Source: Lates calcarifer (Eukaryota > Chordata > Actinopteri > Centropomidae). Taken from it: a DNA stretch of 64,000 bases. Within the stretch, counting starts at the first letter, position 1. Each line of letters starts with the position of its first letter. The stretch is from the NCBI RefSeq assembly GCF_001640805.2, contig NC_066849.1, positions 24,550,250 to 24,614,249 of the forward strand, in the 5' to 3' direction. The notes below the pieces were generated by a model, which saw nothing but the letters and a program-made list of their open reading frames with translations, was not told where the DNA came from and did not search any database. This document shows, piece after piece, positions 40,781 to 53,957 of the stretch. Position numbers and translations under genes: made by a program.

Positions 40781-41744
40781 TCCAAGTGTTCTCTCCTCTT
40801 TGCCTCTGCCATAGACAAGTAAACTATAACTTCTAAATTGTCTGTTGTTCAAAGAAAGTACATCCTGGCCCAGTTTCCTCTGCTGTGGGATGTTTGATTG
40901 CCCGACTCAGCTGTATCACTTTTCCTGCAAGTAGTTAGACAATGGTCCTCGAAAATTGCCCGTGTCCTTAAAAACGTCAGTGTCAAACAGCAGTAATTAA
41001 ATTCCAGACTCTCTCCACAGTGGATAATTCACCTCACCATTCATTTTGTCCATGCACGTCACCTCTATCCACACAGACTGTACTTGGCAGCAGATGTTTG
41101 GCTTTCTGAGGAACAATAGCTCAAAGACCATTAAACAGAATTGTATGTAATATTTACAAAGGCTGGTATTTTCAATCAGTCTTTATAGACCGCAGGAGCT
41201 TTTCCCTCCATTACCATGCGGCATGCAGTGCAGAAGTAGAGGGTAAAGAGGGTAAATACTCTGTCTTTGTGTCAAGATTATCTATGCACCTTTTAGGCAG
41301 TGCTGGAAGCGGCTTTTGTTTAATAAAGGGCTGATTAATGAACGGCACAACAGAGGGAGATGGGAAGATAGAGACAGAGAGAAAGAAAGATAAACACTTC
41401 AGAGCCACTGCCATCTCAAACCCTTGCACACATATGGACATGTGTAAGGTCCCTGTCTGCTTTTGTCTGAATTAAAGCCTGTTTTTCCCCATCTGTTTTT
41501 TTTCTCTGACAGAAGCAGGAACAGCTCCTAATTGCATCATTCAGCCACACCTAGGTTTTTTTTCTTTCTATAAAGCATCAAAGGAACCTGGGGCTTTGAG
41601 GAGGGCTTTTTAATCAGAGAAAAATGTGAATGGAAGAATTGTATAGGACCAGTCATCCATATCCATTCAATATGTCTTAAACCCATCAGATCAAAGCAGA
41701 GCATTCACTGCAAGACTAAAGCCAATCTCTGACAACTCCTCAAG

Positions 41745-41870
41745 ATGTTTTATTTAAGCTCACTAATTAATAACACACGAACCGCCAACATCCGCGCGCT
41801 CCGACGAGGATGTGAGAATTACTGTACTCCAAGAATAACGGCAACCTGTGATTGCAACAGCCTCTATCGT
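41745..41870. promoter_or_regulatory. candidate conserved element with dense CpG core
   Basis: Seven CpGs fall within 41779-41809 (ACGAACCGCC ... CCGCGCGCTCCGACGAGG), directly beside CACTAATTAATAAC. In otherwise CpG-poor DNA this suggests a constrained or unmethylated segment. Confidence 0.3.
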
Positions 41871-44480
41871 TACAGCTTGTGTGTGTGGGCCCAAAGGCAG
41901 GAAGCTATACTAATCTAAACTTTCTATTCTTTTGTTGTTCTTTCACAACAGTTTGCACCCTTAAATTACCAAACCTGATGGTTTGTTAGAAGGAACACGG
42001 AGTAGGCACAAATTCAGTCTGAGAGATTAATTAGCTACACGTAGGATTACAGCTCTTTTCTTATAATTGCATTGTTACAGAGCAACAATACATTCAGTAT
42101 ATTTTTGCTACTTTTTTGCTACTGTACCAGTAAACTTAACATTGATCCAAAGTGAATATCTACTGCTGAAACTAGTTGGTTGAATCTTGATTTAAAAAAA
42201 AAACAAAGCAAACACTCAAAAATGCCAGATAGCGCTGCTCAGCTTCCAACTGCTCCACAGTTGAATAGCCCATAATTTCACATTCTGTATTCTGCTGCCA
42301 GCTAATTACCTTGTAATCATCAAAATATGGGAGCTGTAATTAAAATGCTTACTAACATATCACATGCTGATGGCCTTTTCAGAAAAGTTCACACTGACAC
42401 AATGTACAGCAGATAAAACAAGACAGTACAAATAATATACATCTTTTTACGTCTGTAATATATATACGATGGTTGAATGGCATTTTCCTCACCAGAGGAA
42501 ATATGTGGGGCAATGTGTATGCCTTGCTTAATGTTTTGCATGTGTGTGCGTGTGTGTCCATCCAGGTGAGAAGTTAAACAATTAAGGGTTGTCCATGGAG
42601 GCAGCATCTAGAGACAGAGAGGTCAGGGCAAATTAGACAGCCATATCACCAACTCTGTGTGTGTGTTGTGTGTGCGTGAGAAAGAGAGAGCAGTGCTTAC
42701 TGGTTGTCCTAGCAACCTCTTCCTTCCCTCACCCGAGAGCCAAAAATCAATTATTCATTACATTGTGTTATTGCATATAATCTGACTGCTGTCTGCCCTT
42801 TGCATATACAGTACTGAAGCTCAGCTAAATGTTCATGAGTAAAACCTGCATTGCTATGGAAACTCTTCATGGATTTTCAGTGATGTTCAGTGCAGTGATT
42901 AAAAACGCACACATCATGCTGCTCAATAAGGCTTTATGAGGCAGTTAAAGTGCCTCTGACAGCTTATTAGGAGAGTCATTGATAATTTATAAATTGGAAA
43001 TACAAATATGATACTAATGATTTATATATGATGTGTGTATGTTTATTTTCTGTGTTTGCATGTGTTGCTCTCTGTGTGTGAGAAAGCACATGCATGAGGA
43101 ATGAAAGAGTGGGAGGAAGAACAAAGAGAGTTTGAAACTGAGACTCAGCATGGGATTTTGTGGGTTTTTTGAAGGAAGTTTTGAATATATGTGCCTGAAT
43201 ACAATAAGTGTTGAGTACACGCATCTCTCCAACATGCTTGACTTTTGCAGCGCACACAGCCACGTGTTTGTTACAAATACGAAAATCAATGAGCGCACTG
43301 ATCGAAATCCAGCTTGGGTATGGACTACAGGGGATTAAAGATGCCTTCTCACCCTTTCACTCAGAACAACAAAATCAATTAACATAACATGAGAGCTCAA
43401 ACAAGTAACTGTTTGATGTCAGAGAGAACGTGATCCCCTCTCTGAGCAATCAAACAGTTTGCAGCCCTGTGGTACCATGACTGTCTTTGCTCCCTGAAGA
43501 GTAATTAATTTATTTACATAAAATGGCCATGGACTCTCAAGTGTTTCTTACAGTCTGTTTTCTTCAGCTGTGCAGCTGAGATATAGGATAAGAAACAGCA
43601 TCTCTCTCTCTCTCTCTCTCAAGTCAGCCTGCATAAAGATCCACTGACTGTTGGACAGCTATTATTTATGAAGGTTTCTACATTCTTAAAGTCACTGGAT
43701 GCAGCCTCTTAGACTTGGTAGTCCAGTAGATTACTGAATCTTTAATACCTGTCTTGAACAGGTGCAGTCACCAGTACGTTGAGTGCATAATCTTGGTGAT
43801 AACGCAGTCCTGGTAAACTTTTGATGTTAAATAGATGCCAACACAAAGAGCTACACAAAACCCATGTAATTATTACACTGAAATGAAGCATGCTCTAGAA
43901 CTTTTAGTCATATTACTGGATCTTTATCAGCAATATGCTTACCCAGGTGTCATGAAAATGTTAACATTTCCATTTTTTAGCTATCCCCTTAGTTCTGATT
44001 AAAGAAAACCTTAAAGCTACAGCAAAGAATGACATTGTATTTGTTGCAACAGTTTTGGGAACACAAAGAAACAACAAAGAAATGAATAATGAATTTGACC
44101 ATGTTAAAGGGATTACTTAAGAAATCATAGAATAGAAAGTCCACAGCCTGTGCCGTAATACCTGGTCAGCCTTCTCAGCAGTCGGTGTAATACACCAGGC
44201 AATGTGTTCTTAACAATTTACCCCGCGGTACATTCAGTCTGAACTTAAAGTAAAGCCAAGTTCCTTGACCCTATGATCCTTTGCTAGTGAACACAGCCTG
44301 GGGGGAATTTGAGAGCTGCTCACCTTGCTGAGCTGAACCACAACCTGTTGCCAGCCAGGCTAAGAAGAGGGTCGAGGGAAGGGCAGGTACACCTCTGAGA
44401 CCCAATGAGACAACAATGTTCGACCCAGCCCTGTCCGTGTTTGACTTGAGTAAACAACAGCAGATGAACATAAACAAGAT
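41871..44480. other. non-coding DNA, no gene seen
   Basis: Contains TG-rich tracts (42539-42560, 42655-42680) and the (TC)n tract at 43601-43620. The overlapping minus-strand frames near 42380-43300 arise from these tracts. Confidence 0.55.
43601..43620. repeat. (TC)10 microsatellite
   Basis: Uninterrupted TC dinucleotide tract. Confidence 0.95.
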
Positions 44481-44485
44481 GGATG

Positions 44486-44698
44486 TCAACATGATCCCTG
44501 GTTACCCAAGAGAGGTATGTCCTCTGGTCTACCAAAACTAAACAAACCTAAACAGAGCGTCTGATATTTTATCAGCTGCTTCTTTGTGGCCTCACGTTTA
44601 ATTTGTTCACCCATGCCTCCCTGCTGCTGCTTCAACTCAGCTTCCTCCTCGTGGCCTGCTGGGTTTGCTGCCCACTGTGCCATCAGGATGTCACTCAT
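44486..44698 (-). other. unassigned small open frame with coding-like codons
   Basis: A 70-residue minus-strand frame starts MSDILMAQW and has a charged, Gln-rich, helix-like middle (HEEEAELKQQQGG, GEQIKREATKKQLIK). The codon pattern there looks more protein-like than neighbouring frames. A possible acceptor (GTCGCCCAG) lies just upstream, and a GTGAGG within the frame could be a donor. I recognise no family, the start context is weak (T at -3) and there is no flanking exon. It could be a small exon, a retrocopy scrap or chance. Confidence 0.15.
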
Positions 44699-45177
44699 AG
44701 AGAGAGAGCAATTCCTGGGCGACTGGTGTGAAAATAGGGAGTGTAACCAGAGGGGGTTGGAGAAAATGGCTTGTTCTGTCTTGTCTCGTTTGCTCTGGCT
44801 GAGGCGGGCACTCGGCCACACTTGGCCTCTCTGGCCTGACCGATCACATAAATACACACACAAAGAGCTCGCCGTTGCTGATGACTAGGTCTGCTGCCTG
44901 TTGTCATTCTCTGGTAGAGTCAGTTGCTGCCTGTGGATGGTCACACATCACATTTTAAACCTAAAGTGATGGGTTGTTTGTGTGTCACAGAGACTGAAAC
45001 AATAACAATCCAGTGCACGGTTGACAAATAATGGCACATGGGAGGTGGTCAAGTCCATCATCACCGGAAACAATATTATACACAGAGTGATGTTAAGTTA
45101 AATAAAATAAAGAAAATAAAATAAAGAAACAACAAATTGAACACTTTATTCGGAAAACAGTGAATCTGTAATAATGA

Positions 45178-45402
45178 CCTGGACCCTGGGTCTGGTTCTG
45201 CTCGAGGTTTCTGCCTTTTTAAAGGAAGTTTTTCCTTACCACTGTCGCCTAGTGCTGCTCATGGTGGGATCTGTTGTCTCTCTGTAAATACCTATTTTAA
45301 AGAGTATGGTCTAGACCTGCTCTTTATGAAAAGTCCCTTGAGATGACTTCTGTTGTGATTTGGTGCTATATAAATAAAATTGAATTGAATAGAATTGAAT
45401 TG
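45178..45402 (+). mobile_element. 3'-end fragment of a retroposon with GAATT-type tail
   Basis: GGTCTGGTTCTGCTCGAGG, GGAAGTTTTTCCTTACCACT, CAAAGAG-type spacer, CCTTGAGATGACTTCTGTTG and TTTGGTGCTATATAAATAAA, ending in imperfect TGAATTGAAT tandem units. This is one of the most frequent short repeats in percomorph genomes (from memory), always anchored by the same tail, consistent with 5'-truncated non-LTR retroposition. No open frame remains. Confidence 0.75.
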
Positions 45403-47755
45403 GATTAGTAGGCATGATTATAAAATCTGAGTCTGACACATTTTTTTTATTAATTTGGCACATTTTTTTGTAATTTTCTCTTCTTTCTATTTTTTCTCCC
45501 TCTTGAATTGATATTCTATACTAAATTATAAGAGATTAAACCATTGTTTAAACACATAAAATAACACAGTCACAGCCAGTAGTACCATAAAGATGACAGT
45601 GTAATAGTTCTAATAGTGCAAATTATGTTACTGTAAGTACGGTGTACTGTATGTCAAGTACAATGTACTCCTAGCACTATTACTAACTCAGTGTCCCCCT
45701 TCAGTCACAGGACCCATGCTTTGCATGTCTAAGTGGTCCCATGAGACTACTTCCTGAAACCATGTCAGGAATAAATGTCAGAAAATTAGTCAGGTAACAA
45801 ATGAGCCACTATGATGGGTGCTAGCTCAACTTTCACTCTAGTTTACAACACCGCTGCAGGCTGACGCATCATGTTTGTAAGAAGGTAGAAAGAATGCAAG
45901 AGTCAGGGAGACAGTCAGTGGAGTGATCCACAAGACTTTTGGCCAAGAGGGACTGAAAGGTGAGGGAAAGCCAGGGAGTTCAGAAACTGCAAAGTTAGTT
46001 AACTGGCAGGCGAAGAGGATGGCACAGATATGAAGGTTGGAAGCTTGAGGGTGCACGATGTCAAAAGTGGGAAGCAGAAACCTTCTAAGCGCCAAGGGCC
46101 ATTACAAACTCAGATTTAATCAGAGCATCTGTCTCACAAGTCCATAAAACTTTATGCAAGCCTCATTTCAGGGATGCGTTCATTAAGACAGGAACCAAAG
46201 AGGGCATACTTTGTAGATAAAAGATAAAATGTCTTCTCAAGAAGATGGATGCATGAGGAAAGCTTGATCTTGAAGTGTTACATTTAGCTGTGATATTTTT
46301 CAACTTGCAATGCACTTTTTCCCATTAATTAATAGTATAATATCAGCACAATATATCTACAGTATAATTTATGTATGGTAGGAAGATTAGGCACCAATGG
46401 AAAGGCTATTAAGACTGGTTGATAAACTGGTTGAGATATGGCTAGGATAAACTTAAAATTAGGTGTTTAAAAATCTTAGGGAGGAAACTATTAATTACTT
46501 TGCTGATTCAAAGAATTCCACACAGTTCAGTACAAAGATTTGTTGTCATTGCTAAAGCTAAATGCTACTTTGTTTTTAAATTAATAATGTACTAAAAGCA
46601 CACAAATGATCAAGGCATTGATCAGAATGATGAAGCACTGCTTCAGTTGTCTTAGATTCATGCTGTTGCTGGATTGAACTGTGTCATTCAGTTCAGTTCA
46701 ACACAAGACAACTGCAAGCACTGTTATTTATCACATCAGGTTATTTTTGTAGCTTTTGCTGTCTTTCAGTAAGCTTATGACCAAGAAGTGACGTACTACA
46801 TCAGCAGATAAATGTCACCACTTTCAGTCAGCAATGAGTGAGCTCCAATTCAAAGAGCCACTGATTTGAGGAGTGAAACCAGTGATTCAGCACTCAGTCA
46901 GTTCATCATTCAGTGTGAAAGATTTGATTATTAATGTACCAAACACCTCTAGACTGGTTTCAAACTCCAGTTTACAGCTGAAAAGTCAGGGATCTTCCTG
47001 TCTTGGATGTACGGAGTCGTCTGGGATGATCAAATAAGAAATAAGATGACCTCAGAACATTTATGAGCATTCTGCTTAAGTGAACAGCATTAGATTACAA
47101 GATGTGAGAAACATATCACATGACAGAAGGTCCCAGGCTGCTGGGGACTGCTGCACTTCAGTTAGCTAAAATCCACACCAGGTAATTGTAGCCCCTTGAG
47201 TTTGAATGTATTTCAGTTAGTTCAGTCTGCCGCAATTTCCTCTCTTGTATGGCTTACTGACATACACACACACACAAACACACACACAAGTGCTCACTCC
47301 AAACTTATCTCCACATTCCAATGAGCACACACTAATTCACTTAAGGCTGACAAATCTTACAGCCATATGCAGCAAACAGTCAGCTCAGCTCAGCTCTTTC
47401 GACCACTGCTGCATCATTTCCCCATGAGTTCATCAGTTCACCACTCCGAGGGGACCAAACCTCCCCCGTGCATTATGTATGCCCTCATAGACCTAATTGA
47501 AACTGAAAATGTTATGTTCCACTCTGGTGCTCTCCTAATAGGCTGGCTCTCAGTAACCAGGCTTGTGAGGCAATTACAAACCACAGCCATGAGTCTAAAT
47601 GAATCTTAAAGTGGGGGGTGGGCAGAATGGGTGTGAGTGACTGACTGTGTGCTTATACTAGGGGTCTTGGCCAGCTGAGAGCGGCGTTGGAGAGAGGTGA
47701 AGCCTAACTGACTCACTAATTATAGATGTCTTTTTTGGCTTTGCCTTTATGTTTC
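45403..47755. other. non-coding DNA, no gene seen
   Basis: An (AC)n patch lies at 47264-47288. 46660-46920 has repeated CAGTTCA/ATTCAGT words, probably an old repeat I cannot name. Confidence 0.5.
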
Positions 47756-48020
47756 ACACTGTTCTGTCTGGATGAGGGAACAGAGCCCTGGCAGATCAAA
47801 CGACACGCTCCGCTTCATTGGCTCCGCTCTAAGGCCTCCAATCAGAAACAACTGGGCGCCAAGTGAGAGCAGCCAAGGTGGCATCTTTATCCAACATTTT
47901 AAGGGGATGAAATTTAGGGCGCTTTCACACTGGCAGTCTCATCTGAAACTGGGAGAGGTTTGCTTAAAACATTGGTAATATAAACGCTTTTTCTGGGACA
48001 ACATGGTGCGTGATTGGTTC
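47756..48020. promoter_or_regulatory. candidate regulatory element with CCAAT boxes
   Basis: ATTGG at 47817-47821, CCAAT at 47838-47842 and ATTGG at 48013-48017, in a GC-richer stretch with GGGCGCC and GGGCGCTTTC. No downstream exon is visible on either strand, so a distal element is likelier than a promoter. Confidence 0.25.
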
Positions 48021-49940
48021 CAGTTGAGATGCAGTAAACTACAAGTGCCATCAGAATCCAATCCATACTGCCGCAGAAGATGAATTCATGTCTGTATTTT
48101 CAGTGGCATTCATAACTAAAAAACATGATGGATAAAATATTTAACTGATGTATGAGCAGGGAAAGCCCAACTTGAAGCCATACTATTTTTTTTTTTTTCC
48201 AACGAGGGTAGTGAAAAGAGGGTTTCCCACCCTATATTCTTGCTTTTTTCCCCTTGTTATGTGGCAAAACAAAATAATCCTTAAAGGTAACTTAACTAGA
48301 CACATAAAGAACAGAGCATGCAAACATCCAAAAAAAAGTTAAAAGTGAACTGTCTGATGCAATATGTTGACAGAGTCAGACATTAAACTTTGATTAGATT
48401 TGTTTCAAGGCTACAATATGCTTCAGCTGAAGTGGCTGTTAAAACGTCCATACCTTTCTGACGTAAACATCAAAGTCTCAAAGCTATCTTGTTTTCATTC
48501 TTTACACAGCTACTTCAGCCCAATGTGTGTTCACAAATTACGCAACGCAATCCTGATACCCAGGGTTACCACACCTCATCTCTCTTTTATGTCAGGTTTT
48601 TCACCCCTCCTTTGAGTGTAGACATTCATTCATTCATTCATTTTTGCCTTCCAACATGGTTGAATAACTTGAACTAGTTCTTTTCAAACATACACATTCA
48701 CCTTAACTGGGGTGTGGCTGATGGGAAAAGTAATTTTGTTCAAGTTTGTTACCCACTTTTGGTCATACAAAGGGCGGTCCTCCACCTCCACCAGTCTCAT
48801 TTCTAGACAATATTGGAACACAGCTGCCCTTACCTGACAACAGGACCCAAGTAAACCACAGGTCAAAGCAACAGTGACTACGTCAAGAGCAAAGCTGACC
48901 AGCTAGGTCAAAAGGAGTGATGACAATCACACCCTGGACTCTTAACAACTGTGAAAATGGCCTTACAGTGAGCTTCAGGCATCCTATACTGTCCTCCATC
49001 CCCATGACCTGGGACAGTTCTTTTTGTATAGGCGAACATCTATTACTGTCCCCAGCAGCCAGAAACAAGAGAGCAGAGTTGGTCCAGCCCCTGCAGGTGT
49101 GAGGCTCCACAGAGAATTAATTAGAAAAGATGGAAAAGGTGGCTCAGGAAGAGCACAGGGTATGGGTCTGTATTCTGGTTCAGAGCTGTTAGCGCTGCTG
49201 TAAGTGGTGCAAAAGTTCAAACCAACATTTTACAAGTTCACAAAGTTCATATCTACTTTCTCTCTTTGTAAAAGGAACCCCTCAGTGTTGACAGCGGCAC
49301 AGATGCTCATGTTCACAAGTCAAGAAGTCCCAGAGACGTAGCATAATGTGGATTTTTAAACTGAGCTGTGAGTCTCTGTGGAGGAGCAGTGAGGGCACAT
49401 ACACATACATTAAACTGTTTCATTATCTTTTATCTCTCTACAAGGAGCTTGGGTGCTGTTTAAAAAGTATGGTGTGTTGCTTATTTACATGTTAAGCTGA
49501 AATAAAGATAATGTAAATTATGTAAATAAATAAAGAAATGTAACCTAAATACAAAAATAATAATATAAGTATAATGTATAATATGAAAAATGCAGCTACT
49601 GAGCATATTTTTCCATTTTCTGAGAAAAACTGCATATTTTTTGGAAACGGTTTCTATACTTCAAGTGTCTCTGTGGCTGTTTCCCTCAGTAGGAACGAAA
49701 ATGACAACCAAGCAAACAATTTTTAGTTCACCAAATTACAAGTAACAACATTTTTAAGATGGATTACAATTCATTCAGTCATTGTTTTACAGTTTTGAGC
49801 ATATACTGTAAGTACACAAGCCAAAACAAGGATACGTTTACACTAGTATTTTGGCATTTCCTTTCATTAAATAATGTATATTTTTTGTTATTTTTAAGTT
49901 ACTTATAGCATACTCCTACATAGCAAATGGTTGGTATAAT
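48021..49940. other. non-coding DNA, no gene seen
   Basis: A (CATT)n tract at 48622-48642 and an AT-rich block at 49500-49620 with TAAATAAATAAA. Frames on both strands at 48880-49220 are unsupported. Confidence 0.55.
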
Positions 49941-49944
49941 TCAA

Positions 49945-50420
49945 CAATATCTGTAATTTAAATGCAATTCACATGGAGTTAATTGACTGTTTGCTATTTT
50001 CAGATGGCCAATAATACAGTACTAATTCATAATGATGCAATCTCATTAAGAGAGAACACTAACATAAGAATAACTTGATCAGCAAGGTCATTAGAAAGTA
50101 ACATTTGGCACACCACCTCTCTCAGATGAATGTATTAATTAACATACAGTGTGACTTCCAATACCAAATGTATCTGCTAGTAGCTTGGTTTGACCTTAAA
50201 GTGGATCCCCGGCTTTCATTAGAATAATTAATACCTAAATCAAGCGTGGAGTGCAGCTTATTGTCACTTGCCTAAAATGCACTGTTGACTATCTTCCCCA
50301 GACTTTTCTTTCTCTTTCTTCTTTAATGTTTCCCATTAACATATAAGGCTTAATGGGAACGGCTGCAAATTGCACTGCCGATTAATAGAAAAGACACAAA
50401 GTGGCACATTTACTGGGAAT
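49945..50420. promoter_or_regulatory. candidate homeodomain-rich conserved element
   Basis: Very dense TAAT cores (GGAGTTAATTGAC, GTATTAATTAAC, CATTAGAATAATTAATACC), ending in an exact inverted pair TCCCATTAA (50331-50339) and TTAATGGGA (50350-50358). No repeat or coding character. Of the regulatory candidates in the desert, this has the strongest texture. Confidence 0.35.
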
Positions 50421-51365
50421 ACTGCCTTGAGGTTAGAATTAACAATGCATGTTTCTAGAGATATCCAGTGTTCTTATGATCTGCTCAGTCACATGAACAC
50501 AAAAAGGTCACAAACTGGTTGCCAAGTCCTCATCTATCAAGTCAAGTGTCCTAAATGTTTGCCTTTTGAACCAGTTATCTCAATTATTACTGCCATTCAA
50601 ATCCTGCCTGAGCTCTTATGGCTCTCAGACCTCCACCCAAATGACAAGCAATAAGTACTGTTTCCTGGTCTGATGTGAGCCAAAAGTAAAGTCTCACAAA
50701 AGACAGCACTGTAAAGAATATGATTAGCTGATTGCGGAAGGAAGCATCGTGAAGGATCTGGATAAGAGCTGTCAAACGGAAGGCTGAGCAGTGCTCAGAA
50801 CTGAAAAAGGCAGCAGAAAAAAAAAACATCCTACCACACCAAATAAGTGCTCAGCTAATCTCCTCCTCCTCCTTCTTAATACTCCTCTTCCTCCTCCTCT
50901 GCCATGATTACTCCCACAAATCTGGATCTATTACTTAAAGCAAGATGCTGAGAGAATAAAAAGGAGAAATTAAAACAGTAAAGGGCGGAAAGACAGAAGC
51001 AGGAGAAATGGAACTAAAGAAAAAGAGGTATCTGTAAAAAAGTACTGAAAGTGTAAAATATTGCATTGCACTCACATTCTCACATGCACACCCCCACACA
51101 GTGAGCTAATGAAAGGCAGTCTTTTCACAGCTAGCCTGAGCATCCTATAGGAATGAAAACTAGACAAAGAGAGAGTAGAGGGAAAGAAAAGGAGAACAAG
51201 AGGTTCTGGGTATTGGATTGGGGCAAAAGAGGACAACTCTGACAAGCTGTGGAAAGGGTGCTGATATGTCAGCTTTTATTTCCTTCCTCTTCCTGCAGCT
51301 CTCTCTGTCAGAACAGGACTTGTCTGTGAGGGAGGGAAGGAGGGGAGCCCAGTGAGGGGAACATT
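50421..51365. other. non-coding DNA, no gene seen
   Basis: A CTC/CTT pyrimidine tract lies at 50860-50901. No exon-like segments. Confidence 0.55.
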
Positions 51366-51369
51366 AGCC

Positions 51370-51620
51370 CTCCAGTGCTCACCAGAAGCCGCTGACACTC
51401 ATCAGTCTAAGAGCCCTCCAACTATGGCATGGCATCATCTTTGCAGTGACCTTGATTGATTGGTGCCAAAGACCTCCCATCCTTTCCAAACGAGCCCTAA
51501 TGAGTTTTAATGCATGGCTTCTAATAGATATGTCCTAACTGGCGTGAATATTACCGTACTGAGTCGGTTTTTTCCAATTAATTTATCTGTTTAAGACCTG
51601 TTAAAGTGGTATTAAGTCAT
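51370..51620. promoter_or_regulatory. candidate conserved non-coding element
   Basis: CCTTGATTGATTGGTGCC, CCCTAATGAGTTTTAATGC and CCAATTAATTTATC in a mixed-GC stretch with CpGs, unlike the flanks. Inference from texture only. Confidence 0.3.
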
Positions 51621-52107
51621 CCGTGACCTCTGTAAGAGCAGTAGGAATCTCTCTTCCTTCACATGTTTCCAAAAGTCTCACCCCTTCCATCCTCTGGATC
51701 TTTGGTGGCCTGTACTTCACCACTGGAGTTGCCTTTTTAGAAGAGTTGAGCAACCTATACTTTCACATTCAGTGCATGTTACACATGTTACATGGTAACA
51801 TTACACATGGCAGTGGACTTTTCTTCAGTATTTTTTGTTTTTTTTACAGGTTTTACAATGAAACTTCAACTAACATGAATTTTGACCCCCAAGTATGTGA
51901 ACACTGACAGTGACATTCTGGCAGTGACAGAATGCAAAAGTTATGACATGTCAATTTCACTGTACAGAAGAGAATGGAGAAAGTACATTTTATGCTTCTC
52001 TTAATTCCTGGAGTCATTGCTGAAACCTACCAAGTACCAGTTATAAGGATAATGACTGAACTGAATAGATAGATTTCCATTTAACAACTTCAACGGGTAA
52101 TTTTTTT

Positions 52108-52245
52108 TTTTATTTGCCCAGTACTTTGGTTTATGTCCAAACTCCTGCAAAACTGATGACATTCACTCCAGTATCCGTTATACATTGTGTTTAGTGCTAG
52201 TTAGCTGATGTTAGCATGCTGATATGCTAAACTAATGGTGAATTT
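52108..52245 (-). repeat. dispersed repeat, TTAGCATGCTAA family, copy 3
   Basis: CCAGTACTTTGGTTTATG, CTGCAAAACTGATGACATTC and TGTTAGCATGCTGATATGC match the left part of the family also seen at 31.9 and 37.7 kb. This copy keeps the segment between the GACCAAA and GTGCTAATTAGC landmarks that the 37.7 kb copy lacks. Confidence 0.65.
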
Positions 52246-53920
52246 TGCTTTTGTTAATAAAGTTTTGCTTTAGTAAAACTCTTCACTTGATGCTCTACCA
52301 CTAGAATAAAAAAAGGCCTTTTGCACAGGAGGCTTAGTCATCTCTCTTGGCAGTTCAGACTCGTGTGCTATTCACATTATTTCCTTGCCTTGGGAACACC
52401 CCACCGCTGCAGTCTAGGTTAGGCTTTCACCTGCCATGATGGTGAACAGAACTACCTTGTAAACAAAATGAATGAAGCGGCCCTGGGCTTCTTGTTCCAA
52501 AATAACAAGTATGGCCAAGAGAGTTGAGTTTTGAATGTAAGAAATTCTAGCTACAGCTATCATCCCTGTCACACACACCCGGAGACATTACTGTCATTTT
52601 GTGCGATGGGGTAGTGAAAACCCTCCTTGTTTCCCCTTTTAAATGTCACAGGGTTGGGTTCAGTGCTGACAGCCATAGGTCCACTTGGCTCAAATGTGAA
52701 GTGTCGATCGAAAGCAGTGCCTTGTGAGCTTTATAGTGCCTTTGATATATTGATATTCAGTGACATTTGAATTCCACAAGTTTCTCTCCCCACTCCCCAC
52801 CACCACCATATTCATTGTGCTCGAAGCCCTTACTTCCCAACACAACACAATGTTCCTATCTTTATTGATTTGTTTGGCTATTACCTGAATCATTGGTATG
52901 GCTGTCTTTCCAGTGGAAACTGAAATCCCCTATTTATGCGTGTCTTAAGAAAATATTTCTGTTATTCATCAGGGCTGCCAAAGACAGTGCTGTACCAGAA
53001 TACTTGATGAAAAAGTTAGTTTTTTTTTTCATCTATTTGACAGGTAGAGTGAAAAACAGGAATTTGCCCCTGTCACAAATTGGTTCTACTGTATGATTTA
53101 TATCTTCTCTGGTATTGATCATAGCAGCGATGTCCAGTTGTCCAGAGGTGTCCATCATATTATAGATTCTGGTCAGAGTTGGGAAGATAAGATTTTTTCT
53201 ACATTATTTCTACATCCTGTGAAACCCTGGATCTTTACAATGTCAGGAAAAGTAACCCCATGGTTGAGTGGACAAAATGTCAAAGGGGCTTAGCTGTAAG
53301 CTGGCAATGCTGCTCTTTATATGATTCTGTGGACTGAGTTATATCTTCACTGCAAGCATGTCAATAGATCATAGCTGTTGTCAGATATAGCTACGACCGG
53401 TACTGCTTGTACTGCCAGTCCTATTACTAATTCTGCTAGATCTATCGCTACTGTATAGAAACACTAAAAAGCCAGAGGATAATTCAAAACATAGCCCAAG
53501 CCCACATTCCAATCGAAGCACTCATCATCCAATTAGACAGGAAGCAGCAGATGGCCCCATGGCAAGGGCAGCTGGTTTTGAGGTTTTCACTGTTTGTCTG
53601 TCCATCAGCATGTCAATCATGTGCTGCTCTTCCTGCAGCTCTCACAAGTCTGAGGCTGAGGCTGTCAAAATTGTCAGGAATGTGTCATGAACACCCTGCA
53701 TCACAGAGATGAAGAGTGGTGTTACAGGTGTATGGTGAAGCAACAGCTCCATCTAGTGTTGTGGGGTTAATCATTATGGTCGGACTTCAGTGCTGGTCCA
53801 GAGACTTCCTTAAACACTTGAGATGGAGGATTCCAGCATCATGTTTTAAGGCTCTGTTGTCAGTCTTACTTACTGTTATTCATCTGATTGTATCATAGCT
53901 GAAATACAGTGAAATGCTGT
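52246..53920. other. non-coding DNA, no gene seen
   Basis: Unique-looking, with no exon-like segment or recognisable repeat beyond simple tracts. Confidence 0.5.
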
Positions 53921-53925
53921 CTACA

Positions 53926-53952
<27 letters not shown>
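53926..53952. repeat. (GT)n microsatellite
   Basis: Uninterrupted GT tract, 27 bases. Confidence 0.95.
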
Positions 53953-53957
<5 letters not shown>

